A stretch of DNA of 59,214 nucleotides, from the NCBI GenBank assembly GCA_029879645.1, contig JAOUPX010000003.1, forward strand, positions 1 to 59,214, given 5' to 3'. Position 1 is the stretch's first letter. Every line of letters starts with the position of its first letter. The stretch is from Nitrospinota bacterium (GTDB taxonomy: Bacteria; Nitrospinota; Nitrospinia; Nitrospinales; Nitrospinaceae). The translations under genes were made by a program, and so were the position numbers. The notes beneath the pieces are model-generated. The model ran no database searches. It was not told the origin of the DNA and worked only from the letters and a program-made list of their open reading frames with translations. Of this stretch, positions 45,308 through 54,043 are shown in pieces.

Positions 45308-45934
45308 TTACGAAGGCTCCGATTCGATGAGTTTCCGGATTTCAGGACAATCGGTATGATAACGGTCGACCCGGTTTTTTTCCGCACGAATAATGGCCAG
45401 AATGGTGTCCACAGTTTCATCGATATTTGTGTTGGTCACTCTGTAGTCGTAAAGATGGCTTTTGGATATTTCCTGTTCACCGACCCTCAGACGCTTTTTG
45501 ACCTGTTCGCCAGATTCTGTGCCTCGACCGGTCAGCCGTTTTTCCAGTTCCTGCATCGAGGGCGGTAAAATAAATATGTATACTCCCTGGTATTTTAGAG
45601 CGCGTAGAGATTCCACACCCTGAACATCCAGCTCCAGGATCAAATCTTTTCCCATTTCCAGTATTTTTTCGGTGGTGGTGCGGGAAGTTCCATAATAGTG
45701 ATCGTGAATTTGGGCCCATTCGAGAAATTCGTCGCAGTCGATCATATTAAGAAACGCTTCTTTGGAAATGAAATAATAATCCACTCCATCCTTTTCGTTT
45801 GCGCGCGGCGGGCGGGTGGTGTGTGATACGGAAAACTCAATGTCAGGTAGTTCCTGCTTCAATTTTTCACGCAGGGTTGTTTTGCCGGTTCCGGAGGGGG
45901 CGGAAAATATAAGGGGTAATCCTTTTTGAGTCAT
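45308..45934 (-). CDS. gmk: Guanylate kinase
   Basis: A 208-residue kinase converting GMP to GDP. The P-loop is FSAPSGTGKTTLREKL at residues 10-25. The GMP-binding region SVSHTTRPPRANEKDGVDYY near 38-57 is complete, and the lid holds KRLTGRGTESGEQVKKRL. The length matches the family. It follows yicC, an order seen in many bacteria where rpoZ often comes next; here hisC follows two bases downstream instead. Confidence 0.97.
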   Translation of the reverse strand: MTQKGLPLIFSAPSGTGKTTLREKLKQELPDIEFSVSHTTRPPRANEKDGVDYYFISKEAFLNMIDCDEFLEWAQIHDHYYGTSRTTTEKILEMGKDLILELDVQGVESLRALKYQGVYIFILPPSMQELEKRLTGRGTESGEQVKKRLRVGEQEISKSHLYDYRVTNTNIDETVDTILAIIRAEKNRVDRYHTDCPEIRKLIESEPS

Positions 45935-45976
45935 GGGCGGACGATAGGGGTGCGGTGAGCCCTGTTAAGGGACTGT

Positions 45977-46858
45977 TTATTCGATATTCGCCAGTTGTTC
46001 CCTGATCTTTTCCAGAAGACTTTTGATTTCGATGACATTCTGCGAAATTTGAAAGTCCGCTGACTTGGATCCTATGGTATTGGTTTCCCGGTTGATTTCC
46101 TGGGTGATGAATTCCATCTTCCGGCCAATGGGGCCTGGTTTTTTAAGCAGGTCGCTGAATTGTTCTAAATGACTTCCCAGCCGGGTGATTTCTTCGGATA
46201 TATCGCACCGGTCGGCCAGCAGGGCGGTTTCCTGTGCCATACGGTTTTCGTCCAATTCCATGCCCTCGGTCAAGGTCTTAATTTTTTCGTTCAGTCGGTT
46301 ACGGTATTCTTCAAGCACCAAGGGTTGACGCTCGTGGATGATCCGTGTCAATTGGTGAATCCCCTGCAAACGCTCGGCCAGGTCTTTTTGAAGGTTATTG
46401 CCTTCTTCCCGCCGCATCTCTATCAAGGCTGTCAAAGCTTCTTCAACCGTCTCGAGGACCATTTTTTCCTGCGACTCGTCGAGGGTCAGGGGCTCTGTTT
46501 TAATGATGTCCTTCATGCCAAGCAGAGCGTCGATCTGTATATCGCCTGCCAATCCCAATTCGTTTTTGATCTGCTGGAAGGCGTCGAAATATTGTGTGGC
46601 AAGCCCCAGGTTAGGTTTGATTTCGAGATCGCCACCGGAGTCGTCATTTTTTTCGAGGATGAGGAACAGGTCAAACGACCCACGGGCGCATCTGGACTTG
46701 ATGAGTTTTTTGATGGGCAGTTCCAATGCGGACAGAAACTTCGGAAGGCGGGTGTTGATTTCGATAAAGCGGTTGTTGACAGAACGGACCTCCGCCTTGC
46801 AGGCGAACACTCCATTTTGTTTTTCCGACCGGCCGTAGCCGGTCATGCTGTTAAGCAT
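45977..46858 (-). CDS. yicC: YicC/YloC family endoribonuclease
   Basis: A 293-residue protein of the YicC family. The N-terminal opening MLNSMTGYGRSEKQNG and SVNNRFIEINTRLPKFLSAL are diagnostic. The C-terminal DUF1732 part contains GRKMEFITQEINRETNTIGS, then IEIKSLLEKIREQLANIE. YicC of E. coli is an endoribonuclease that can cleave small RNAs such as RyhB. The linkage to gmk is the usual one. The start lies 17 bases after the stop of the sirohaem reductase gene, suggesting read-through from it. Confidence 0.94.
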   Translation of the reverse strand: MLNSMTGYGRSEKQNGVFACKAEVRSVNNRFIEINTRLPKFLSALELPIKKLIKSRCARGSFDLFLILEKNDDSGGDLEIKPNLGLATQYFDAFQQIKNELGLAGDIQIDALLGMKDIIKTEPLTLDESQEKMVLETVEEALTALIEMRREEGNNLQKDLAERLQGIHQLTRIIHERQPLVLEEYRNRLNEKIKTLTEGMELDENRMAQETALLADRCDISEEITRLGSHLEQFSDLLKKPGPIGRKMEFITQEINRETNTIGSKSADFQISQNVIEIKSLLEKIREQLANIE

Positions 46859-46875
46859 TCCGCCGGGAACCTTTG

Positions 46876-49263
46876 TTAGGCTTTTTCAATGACAATTTTA
46901 TGATGGCCGTTCTCTTCAACATGAGACAGTAGTTTATGCCCGTCATTCTGGACGCTTCGGGGAACGTTGATGGCAGGTTCGCCGTCGTCCAGAAGAACCT
47001 CAAGCCGCTGGCCGGACTGCATGGTCTCCAGCTTGAGTTTTGTTTTGACATAATTGAAAGGGCACTTGACTCCCAGTAGATCGATGGATTGGTTGGCCGC
47101 CGCCGTACCGGTACTGCCATTGCCGGACGGTTCTTCGGCAATACTGCCCGTGGAGCCAACCCGTATGCGAAGTGACTTGTCCGACTGCATTTTATCGTTG
47201 GCCTTGCGGCACTCATCCACCAGCGCCTGCGACTCGTCAAGCATGGCTTTCGCTTTGGCGCTGTCGGCCTTCTTTGGATCTTCCTGATAGCGCTCAGTGA
47301 CGCCGGCATGATTTTCGGAAACGATACCGGTTTCCACGATCAGCGATTCAAATTTGGTCAGCGTTTCCACATTATCGGTAAAGTCCATCCCTTCGGTTAC
47401 CAGTAAAGCGCGGGCAGAGGAGGTGATGGATCGCTGGGCCAGACGGACCGCCTCGGCGAATTCTTTTTTCTCGAAGGCACGAGTGCATTGAAACAGAGCC
47501 CGCTCGGCTTCGGACAGGTGATCGGAAATCATATCCGTTACGGCACCGGCGCATTCTCCCTGTCCGCGGTCGTCCAGTGAGAACGCTTTGTCCGCGTGGT
47601 AATCGATATAGGAATGTGGAGAGGCTTGAATATCCGGCAGTTCCTTAAGGTCAATCAGCAGGTTGGAAAAGTAACCTTTCCCGACACGGTCAAAGAACTG
47701 GATGAAGGACTCATCGTTATTTTTATCTTTCTTGTAAGCATCAATGGTTCTGCGTACCGCGTTGGGAATGTTTTTCGCCGGCAGTTTCATGACATTGGTG
47801 CCGAATACCGCCCCGTCTTCGGTTATCCTGCCGCCCATCATCATTTCGTAATGGGGCGCGAGTATGCCGTTCACTTTTTTCGCAGAACCGGCAAAGCCGA
47901 TGGACGCGATGTGATGCTGACCGCAGGAATTGGGACAACCGCTGGCTTTGATGGTGATGTGGTCCAGTTCGGTCGAGTCGGTCTTTTCGTTTTCCACGTC
48001 CTCGGTCAGTTTATTGATAAGTCCACGCGAGTGTGTGATGCCCAGGTTACAGGTCTCGGAGCCGGGGCAACTCGTCATGTCTTTTAACTCTTCGGTGCCG
48101 GCCTTGTGCAGTCCGATTTTTTCGAGGGCGTTATACACCGGACCGAACGCTTCCGGCTTCACCCACGGAATCATGACGTTCTGAAATACGGTACACACGA
48201 TAATACCGGCGGCATAGTCGGAAGCAATCTTTGCGATGGCGCGTGCCTGATCACTGGTGAAATCGCCCAACTGCAATTTGATATGCACATTATAAAACCC
48301 GCTTTGTCTTTGCTCATAAGCATTGCGGGCCTTCCACTGGGCGAAACCGGTATTGGATTCCAGGCTCCCGTTGGATGAAAACTCCGCAATACCTGGAATA
48401 GTGTCTTCCGGAATTTCAATGGCAGGAAAACTGGTGTCTTTCAAGTTTTCGAATTGTTCCTGTACCAGTTCACGGACTTTTTCGATTCCCAACCGGTCCA
48501 CGACATATTTAAAGCGGGCTTTATTGCGATTGCGTTTATCTCCGTGCTCAGCAAACACACGAACGATGGCTTCACAGGTACGGAGCATGTCATCTGCCGG
48601 AACGAATTCTGAAAAGAGTTTCGCTTCGTGCGGAAAAGAACCCAATCCGCCGCCGATGATCATTTTGAAACCACGAATACCGTCCTTGATCTCGGCGTTC
48701 ATACCGATGTCGTGGATCGGACCCAGACCACAGCCCTTACATCCGCCTAGGCTGATTTTGAATTTCCGTGCCAGGTTTTGGGTCAGTGGATGTCTGAGCA
48801 GATATTTGGATACGGCACCCGCATAAGGGGTGACATCGAATTTTTCTTCTTTGCAGGTTCCGGCCTTATGACAGGCGGTCACGTTGCGGACGGTGTTGCC
48901 GCAGGCTTCACGGGTGGTCAGGCCATGCTCCGCGAGATCCTGAAGCCCCTGGGGAACATCCTGGATTTTGACATAATGAAACTGGATATCCTGACGCGTG
49001 GTGACGTGCAGAATGCTATTGGAATAATTATCGCCGAATGCCGCCAGACAATTGAGTTGGTCCGAAGTGATGCGGCCGAAGGGCAGTTTGGTGCGGACCA
49101 TTTGCACGTCCGCCTGTCTCTGACCGTAAATACCCTGTTGCAAGCGGAATCGCTTGAAATCCTCTTCACCCACTTCGCCTTTTTCAAGTCTTTCCACCTC
49201 TGCGGCGAAGTCTTCTATTTCCTGCTTGACCTCCGGGGGGAGGTTTAAGGTTTCCAAATCCAT
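46876..49263 (-). CDS. Sirohaem nitrite/sulfite reductase fused to HEPN-like and TusA domains
   Basis: A 795-residue fusion. Residues 1-545 are a ferredoxin-type nitrite/sulfite reductase: two ferredoxin-like repeats (for example LPFGRITSDQLNCLAAFGDN) and the sirohaem/4Fe-4S ligands C399 and C405 (CPGSETC) and C443 and C447 (CPNSC). Such enzymes reduce nitrite to ammonia or sulfite to sulfide with six electrons. Residues about 580-690 are helical and HEPN-like (LFQCTRAFEKKEFAEAVRLA). Residues about 725-795 are a TusA sulfur carrier with the Cys734-Pro735 pair (IDLLGVKCPFNYVKTKLKLE). The TusA tail suggests sulfur chemistry, so sulfite may be the substrate; nitrite remains possible. It heads a five-gene reverse-strand run. 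Confidence 0.88.
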   Translation of the reverse strand: MDLETLNLPPEVKQEIEDFAAEVERLEKGEVGEEDFKRFRLQQGIYGQRQADVQMVRTKLPFGRITSDQLNCLAAFGDNYSNSILHVTTRQDIQFHYVKIQDVPQGLQDLAEHGLTTREACGNTVRNVTACHKAGTCKEEKFDVTPYAGAVSKYLLRHPLTQNLARKFKISLGGCKGCGLGPIHDIGMNAEIKDGIRGFKMIIGGGLGSFPHEAKLFSEFVPADDMLRTCEAIVRVFAEHGDKRNRNKARFKYVVDRLGIEKVRELVQEQFENLKDTSFPAIEIPEDTIPGIAEFSSNGSLESNTGFAQWKARNAYEQRQSGFYNVHIKLQLGDFTSDQARAIAKIASDYAAGIIVCTVFQNVMIPWVKPEAFGPVYNALEKIGLHKAGTEELKDMTSCPGSETCNLGITHSRGLINKLTEDVENEKTDSTELDHITIKASGCPNSCGQHHIASIGFAGSAKKVNGILAPHYEMMMGGRITEDGAVFGTNVMKLPAKNIPNAVRRTIDAYKKDKNNDESFIQFFDRVGKGYFSNLLIDLKELPDIQASPHSYIDYHADKAFSLDDRGQGECAGAVTDMISDHLSEAERALFQCTRAFEKKEFAEAVRLAQRSITSSARALLVTEGMDFTDNVETLTKFESLIVETGIVSENHAGVTERYQEDPKKADSAKAKAMLDESQALVDECRKANDKMQSDKSLRIRVGSTGSIAEEPSGNGSTGTAAANQSIDLLGVKCPFNYVKTKLKLETMQSGQRLEVLLDDGEPAINVPRSVQNDGHKLLSHVEENGHHKIVIEKA

Positions 49264-49578
49264 GATAAACCTGCTTTAATTTAATAAATCGCGGCTGAAA
49301 GCTGGTGCTGTCGTCAACCGGCGATTCGATTCCAAGGTGTCCAGAGAACCGGAAAACCTCTATTTTACAAAGGGCCCAGCTGCTCTAAGTATTGATTACA
49401 ATTAGTCAATCATATAACAAAAACATTTCAAAAAACACAATAATACGGTTTTAGGTTATATTTTCCATGGTCTCAGCAATACTAAAACCTAAAGTGCATT
49501 CATAATACAGTATCTGGCTTTAATTTCAATGCCTTAACCTCGGAATACCCGTAAAGGCAGGACGCTGGAAAGGATAGT
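49264..49578. other. Divergent intergenic region upstream of the sirohaem reductase fusion
   Basis: A 315-base gap between divergent genes; the central 130 bases are AT rich. On the forward strand TTGATT (49392-49397) and TATAAC (49413-49418) resemble promoter boxes but are only 15 bases apart. No terminator, repeat or open frame is convincing. Confidence 0.25.
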
Positions 49579-50328
49579 GTGGGAATGGATCAAGCATGGA
49601 TAGCCGAGCAATGGGCCTATTGGTGGATCGCGTCCAACTTTTTGATCTATCTGGCCGTGTTTGCCGTGGCATTGCGCCTGAACTATAACTTCAATATCAT
49701 CATGGTGGGTATGATTTACCTGCTACCCTTGATTCCTTTCGGATGGGAGCCGGTTATCGGTCCCCGATTTGTGGTGCAGTCGGTCCACAATATGGTGTTC
49801 GGAACCATAGAACTTGTGATTTTTGTGATCACGGTAAGGCCGGCGGATGCCAGCTTCGATCGGGCGCATATCAAACAATTGCTGGGGCATACACTGCCCA
49901 TTGCTGTCGCCCTGATAGGATTATCCTATTTGTCCCGGATGAGCAATATCCCAATGGGAAAACTGGAGCTCGCGATCATTATGGTCGTATTCGTTGCAGG
50001 TTCGATTATGCGGGTGATGGCGGTCTATCAGTTGGGCTCACAGGCCTTTAAATTCGATATCGTTTTTCGCGAGCAACAGACCCTGCGGACGGAAAAGCTG
50101 TACGCATGGATACGGCATCCCTCGTACACCGCAATGATGATCGTCATTCTGTCATACGCGTTGACCACTCACCACTGGCTGGCAGGAGGGCTGGGATTGG
50201 CCTCTGCCTGGTTCGGGTTCCAGTACCGGATTTATCACGAGGAAAAAGCTCTTAGGGAGCAGTTTGGCGAGGAGTATGTGGCCTACCGGAATAATACCGG
50301 CATGTGGTTTCCCAGGATGACGCGGTGA
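49579..50328 (+). CDS. Isoprenylcysteine carboxyl methyltransferase-like membrane protein
   Basis: A 249-residue protein starting at GTG 49579 or ATG 49585 (AAGGA lies upstream of both). It has about six membrane helices. The C-terminal third has the ICMT/PEMT pattern: AWIRHPSYTAMMIVILSYAL, then RIYHEEKALREQFGEEYVAY, ending RNNTGMWFPRM. In eukaryotes such enzymes methylate prenyl-cysteine; bacterial relatives are thought to methylate lipids or other membrane substrates using S-adenosylmethionine. The bacterial substrate is unknown. It ends ten bases before a convergent membrane protein gene. Confidence 0.84.
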   Translation: MGMDQAWIAEQWAYWWIASNFLIYLAVFAVALRLNYNFNIIMVGMIYLLPLIPFGWEPVIGPRFVVQSVHNMVFGTIELVIFVITVRPADASFDRAHIKQLLGHTLPIAVALIGLSYLSRMSNIPMGKLELAIIMVVFVAGSIMRVMAVYQLGSQAFKFDIVFREQQTLRTEKLYAWIRHPSYTAMMIVILSYALTTHHWLAGGLGLASAWFGFQYRIYHEEKALREQFGEEYVAYRNNTGMWFPRMTR

Positions 50329-50337
50329 CAGGCGGTA

Positions 50338-50823
50338 TCAATTTTCATGGATGTCCGGAAACCAGGTTTTCCAGAGGGGAAGGGTGAGATCGCCCACTTC
50401 AACCGGACTTTGAAGCCAGGCGGAGAAGCCATAGAGCGCGATGATATACAGGTAGCTGGCGGTGTAGAACAGAGGCCGGTTGAGCGCGAGACCTTTAAAC
50501 CGCTGGTCGTCCGGGCCACCCAGATTTTTGACCCGGAAATAGTTGGAGATCATCATCAGAAGAAAGAGCATCAACGGGTTGTAATTGAAGATAGACATCA
50601 GGAATGCCGCGACCGGTGCGATGGCAACCATCAAGGGGATTTTGATCAGGCTGTTTTTGGTGATATGGTCGAAGGTGTTGAGTGCGGCCAGGTAGCACAC
50701 CAGATAAAATAATCCGGTGAAGCCCAGCCATATCAGGAAGGACAGTATGGAGGTTCCGCCGAAGATGTCTTCCAGGCCAAGTATCATGGCCCAAAGCATA
50801 GCAGGCAGGAAACAGTTGCGCAA
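50338..50823 (-). CDS. Unknown membrane protein, 161 residues
   Basis: A hydrophobic protein with four or five membrane segments (for example ILSFLIWLGFTGLFYLVCYL and PLMVAIAPVAAFLMSIFNYN). It has no known motif. The start is uncertain: ATG 50823 is only 15 bases from the divergent YraN GTG start at 50839, leaving almost no room for a reverse-strand promoter outside YraN. Internal Met at 50799 or 50787 would shorten the first helix. It is convergent with the ICMT-like gene. Confidence 0.6.
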   Translation of the reverse strand: MRNCFLPAMLWAMILGLEDIFGGTSILSFLIWLGFTGLFYLVCYLAALNTFDHITKNSLIKIPLMVAIAPVAAFLMSIFNYNPLMLFLLMMISNYFRVKNLGGPDDQRFKGLALNRPLFYTASYLYIIALYGFSAWLQSPVEVGDLTLPLWKTWFPDIHEN

Positions 50824-50838
50824 TCCGGGAGGAGAACC

Positions 50839-51210
50839 GTGACCCAGGAACGTTTACATTTCGGAAAAGAGGGTGAGAAGGCGGCGGTCAAGTTTCTCAA
50901 GAAACAGGGATACCGGATCATCGAGAAAAATTACCGTAATAAATCCGGGGAGATCGATATTGTCGCGGAGAAGGATCAAATTCTGGTATTCGTGGAGGTG
51001 AAATCCCGGACCGATGCGGAGTACGGCGAACCGCTGGAAGCGGTGACGCCTCACAAGCAGAGAAAAATCGGCCAGGTTGCCAAGGGGTTTATGACCCAGC
51101 ACCGGATCCAAAACCGCGATTGCCGGTTCGATGTGGTGGGGATCAAGGGGAATCCCGATCAGCCCAAAAACTGGGAAATTGAACTTGTTGCGGATGCATT
51201 TCGTTTATAA
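50839..51210 (+). CDS. YraN/UPF0102 family endonuclease-like protein
   Basis: A 123-residue protein of UPF0102 (YraN), a restriction-endonuclease-like fold. The pattern is clear: GEKAAVKFLKKQGYRIIEKN, then YRNKSGEIDIVAEKDQILVF and VEVKSRTDAEYGEPLEAV. The E...D...ExK arrangement (GEIDIV, VEVKSR) is the PD-(D/E)XK nuclease core. A role in DNA processing or recombination is assumed but not proven. The GTG start has an excellent GGGAGGAGA ribosome site. It is usually found near rnhB or the 16S methylase gene rsmI; neither is here. Confidence 0.9.
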   Translation: MTQERLHFGKEGEKAAVKFLKKQGYRIIEKNYRNKSGEIDIVAEKDQILVFVEVKSRTDAEYGEPLEAVTPHKQRKIGQVAKGFMTQHRIQNRDCRFDVVGIKGNPDQPKNWEIELVADAFRL

Positions 51211-51431
51211 CCGGCTTTGAAAATATTTCCTTTGCCGTGTTGGGAGCTCTGTAAACTCTCTTCCTGAATTACAGAAATTCATTTTAATTTAATCCTTTAT
51301 AAATATATATTTAAGTTGTAAATATTAATGTTAATTCTTGATTTTGGTGTGAGGGAGTTATCGCTTAGTGCACTCCGGTCTTTTAGGGAGGTGCTTTGTG
51401 GGGTACGATCTCTCCAGCAATTAAAATCGTG

Positions 51432-51451
51432 ACCGGGTGATCGCATCCGGT
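51432..51451 (+). other. Leader hairpin just upstream of the Nfu gene ribosome site
   Basis: ACCGGGTG (51432-51439) pairs with CATCCGGT (51444-51451) around the loop ATCG, with one G-T pair. AAGGAG, the ribosome site of the 51471 gene, starts about four bases later. No T tract follows. It could modulate translation or stabilise the message; the rest of the 260-base gap is AT rich with no other structure. Confidence 0.35.
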
Positions 51452-51470
51452 ATTCAAGGAGTTTTTATAT

Positions 51471-52253
51471 ATGTCCGTTCTGAAGAAATTATCGCAAATG
51501 TTTTCGGGGTCCACTTCACCAAAGAATGCAGGGGAGGAGGCGACGGCTGAAGTTAAAGAGTCGTCGGGTTCTCCTGGTCCTTTTGCCGAACAGCCCCCCG
51601 TTCAGCGCAGGGTGATTCAGGCGCCGGTGATCGTGGGCCAGGCCGAGGAGAAGGACTCCTCCGGGCAAATCCTGATTAAGGCCGAACCCTCGCGGGATTA
51701 CGAACAGTGTAAGTTCATGGTGAACCGTCCTTTGTTCGAAGGGCATTCCTGGTTGTTTTCCAATTTTGAGGAGGCTGCGGGATCGCCTTTGGCCGAATCG
51801 GTTTTCAGCGTTGATTCGGTCGAAACCTTATTGATCCATGAGTCCACTGCCATAGTCACCAAAACCGGAGCTAAAGGGCTATCCGATTGGGAAGCTTTGG
51901 CGAGGGAAGTTGGAGAAGCGCTACGCAAAATCCTGGAAGGAGGGACGGAACTGATTTCAAAAGATGTGACGGCAAAAATCCCCTCCGAAGAAGTGGTGCG
52001 GGAAGATATTCAGAAAGTGATCGATACCGAGGTCAACCCCGGAGTGGCCGGCCATGGAGGAAAAATTACGCTGACTGCGGTGATGGGAAATACTGTGACC
52101 ATTCAAATGGGCGGAGGATGCCAGGGATGCAGTGCGGCGGATATGACGCTCAAGCAGGGCATCCATAACGCATTCCGTAAGGCAGTGCCCTATATCGGCG
52201 CGATTTATGATGAAACCGACCATACCGCCGGTGCAAATCCCTATTACCGTTAG
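51471..52253 (+). CDS. Nfu-type Fe-S cluster scaffold/carrier protein
   Basis: A 260-residue protein. Residues 1-60 are a polar low-complexity start. Residues 66-150 match the Nfu N-terminal domain (SSGQILIKAEPSRDYEQCKF, then FSNFEEAAGSPLAESVFSVD). Residues 174-245 are the NifU-like C-terminal domain with the CxxC at C217 and C220 (MGGGCQGCSAADMTLKQGIH). Such proteins carry 4Fe-4S clusters to apo-enzymes. A 55-residue N-terminal extension is unusual. It would support the NuoEG, HemB-dependent sirohaem and radical SAM enzymes of this window. It is followed eight bases later by a 114-residue protein with a good ribosome site. Confidence 0.9.
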   Translation: MSVLKKLSQMFSGSTSPKNAGEEATAEVKESSGSPGPFAEQPPVQRRVIQAPVIVGQAEEKDSSGQILIKAEPSRDYEQCKFMVNRPLFEGHSWLFSNFEEAAGSPLAESVFSVDSVETLLIHESTAIVTKTGAKGLSDWEALAREVGEALRKILEGGTELISKDVTAKIPSEEVVREDIQKVIDTEVNPGVAGHGGKITLTAVMGNTVTIQMGGGCQGCSAADMTLKQGIHNAFRKAVPYIGAIYDETDHTAGANPYYR

Positions 52254-52261
52254 AGGAGACT

Positions 52262-52606
52262 ATGCCTAAGCTGAACCGATTTACCGTAGAAATTGAAACC
52301 GGAGAAACAGGCACCGAACTTCCGGTTCATTTCACCATCAATAACCATAAACTGCCTCTGGATGATACCCAGGGGGGAGTGGGGCCGGGGGAAACCTTCT
52401 CCGGCGGATTCGAAATACGCAGTTTCGCCCATTCCTTGACGCTGGTGGGGCCGGAGTCCGGTCAATGGGATATCAGGAAAATGAAAGTGAATTATGATTG
52501 TGAGCACACGCCGCCTTATTCCGTGTCATTTGGTGAGGTGAAGCTGGATGAGGCAACCGAGGTTAATATCTGGCACGACCCGCCCATGCCGACCTGGGAC
52601 GTTTAA
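52262..52606 (+). CDS. Small beta-rich protein of unknown function
   Basis: A 114-residue soluble protein without signal peptide; the GAGGAG ribosome site precedes ATG 52262. Alternating hydrophobic residues and many Gly and Pro (NRFTVEIETGETGTELPVHF, then GGFEIRSFAHSLTLVGPESG) suggest a beta sandwich. The ending EVNIWHDPPMPTWDV is rich in Trp, Pro and Asp. The only Cys is in YDCEHTPP. It is eight bases behind the Nfu gene and so probably part of its operon. The family is not known to me. Confidence 0.75.
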   Translation: MPKLNRFTVEIETGETGTELPVHFTINNHKLPLDDTQGGVGPGETFSGGFEIRSFAHSLTLVGPESGQWDIRKMKVNYDCEHTPPYSVSFGEVKLDEATEVNIWHDPPMPTWDV

Positions 52607-52654
52607 AGGGAAGGGGAGGTATTTGGGTTCTGAGTTAGAATGATCCGGATGGCG

Positions 52655-53536
52655 TTATTGAATAGACCCAGCCACCCCGTTGACCAGTTTTCCGTGTAAA
52701 TCTCCCAGAAGGACGTAACCCTTGATCTCCGTTTCAAGGGGAATATAGTGGTTGGAAGCCCAAAAGACCAATTCGCCGGATTGAGTATTGAATACATCTT
52801 TTGGGATGAGAACCTTCAGTAACATTTCATCATTTTTTGTTCTTCTTTCCTTGAGGCGGAACTTTTCCTGTTCCTCTTCCGTATTGATGTAGGTGGTGAT
52901 GCTGGTCATGCTTTTATCGGGAACCGTGTCAATTTTGTAGGTGGTTCCCTTTTTGAGATCGCCGTAAACACCATTTCTGAAATTGTAGAAAAATGCCAGT
53001 ATATCGTCAAAAACCACACCTTCCGGAATCGGATCCAGGTGACGTTCCTGTAACTCCCCTTCCCGGAACAGAAACCAGAAATGAGTATTCGTAGGATAGT
53101 CCAGAAAGTGTTCGGTCCTTTCTTCTTCTTCCCCATTAATGACTTTCCGTTCGAATTTACGGGTACGGACCCTTTGGCCTTGATCGACAATATCGAACGA
53201 AGCTTTGTAAAAATGTTTACGGTAATCGGTAAAAAATCCGACCATTCCTTTGGTTTCTGCCGATAGAGTGGCAAAATATTTTCCCTGGTTTTCATAAAAG
53301 CGGACCTGTGCGGTGGCCGCCTTATTGAAAAACAGGAAATCAATGTCATACGTCAGCGTTTCACCGGAGAAGCGCCGGATATCCCCTCTTGGAGAAAACG
53401 AACCATATTCTCCCCGGGAATTGATGATCGAAGATGATTTTGGGGGTTTTGAGCTTTCCGCCAGGATGGGGGACAAGCTATTCCACAGGAGAATATTAGT
53501 TAATGCTAATAATATCAAATGCTTAACGTATTTCAT
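52655..53536 (-). CDS. DUF3108 family exported protein
   Basis: A 293-residue protein with a signal peptide (HLILLALTNILLWNSLSPIL, cut near AESSK). The mature part has the DUF3108 beta-rich pattern: FSGETLTYDIDFLFFNKAAT, then KGMVGFFTDYRKHFYKASFD, and late IPKDVFNTQSGELVFWASNH, then YIPLETEIKGYVLLGDLHGK. DUF3108 proteins are periplasmic, possibly lipocalin-like or chaperone-like, with no proven role. It is convergent with the 114-residue gene. The ATG at 53536 lies about 128 bases from the divergent clpS gene. Confidence 0.85.
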   Translation of the reverse strand: MKYVKHLILLALTNILLWNSLSPILAESSKPPKSSSIINSRGEYGSFSPRGDIRRFSGETLTYDIDFLFFNKAATAQVRFYENQGKYFATLSAETKGMVGFFTDYRKHFYKASFDIVDQGQRVRTRKFERKVINGEEEERTEHFLDYPTNTHFWFLFREGELQERHLDPIPEGVVFDDILAFFYNFRNGVYGDLKKGTTYKIDTVPDKSMTSITTYINTEEEQEKFRLKERRTKNDEMLLKVLIPKDVFNTQSGELVFWASNHYIPLETEIKGYVLLGDLHGKLVNGVAGSIQ

Positions 53537-53664
53537 TCGCGTTAGGATACTTCCTGGGTTTCCGTAAAAATTGATTGAAAAAAAACGTCTAATATTTTAA
53601 CATTTGGCGAGTGAAACCTGTCACTTTTGATGGATTTAACCTTTTATTTCTATAGACTTAGATT

Positions 53665-54003
53665 ATGACCACCGAAACCTTACCAGATATAGACATTGAA
53701 GCTCCGGCTCCCGGAGAGGTTTTCGACGCGGAAACTCGCCAGAAAACGGCTTATTTGCCATTATATAAAGTCATCATGTGGGACGATAATTTGACGACGA
53801 TGGAATTTGTGATTCGTATGTTAGTCAAAGTCTTTGGCAAGGATTATAATACCGCTGAAAAATTAATGTTTGAAGTCCATCTTGCCGGGGCGGCCCATGT
53901 CGATACTCTTCCTCTGGAACGGGCTGAGTTCAAGGTTCAGCAGGTTCATACTGCGGCCGCCTTGGAAAACTACCCATTCAAGTGTACTGTCGAGCCTGCG
54001 TAG
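53665..54003 (+). CDS. clpS: ClpS adaptor protein
   Basis: A 112-residue adaptor that delivers N-degron substrates to ClpAP/ClpCP. The core YKVIMWDDNLTTMEFVIRML and the late VHTAAALENYPFKCTVEPA align with ClpS. E. coli ClpS uses Asn34, Asp35 and His66 to hold the substrate amino terminus; here Asn34 corresponds to Asp, Asp35 is kept, and the His of FEVHLAGAAHV is kept. Asp at the first position also occurs in some actinobacterial ClpS proteins. Residues 1-30 are an acidic extension. clpA is not adjacent. Divergent from the DUF3108 gene. Confidence 0.9.
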   Translation: MTTETLPDIDIEAPAPGEVFDAETRQKTAYLPLYKVIMWDDNLTTMEFVIRMLVKVFGKDYNTAEKLMFEVHLAGAAHVDTLPLERAEFKVQQVHTAAALENYPFKCTVEPA

Positions 54004-54043
54004 CATCTTCTGCGAAATTCCTTTTCGCTCAGTATAATCCGGA

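Noticed and set aside
46876-46905. TusA region as a separate gene
   Set aside because: The frame is continuous from the reductase through to the TusA end, with no internal start with a ribosome site that I can see.
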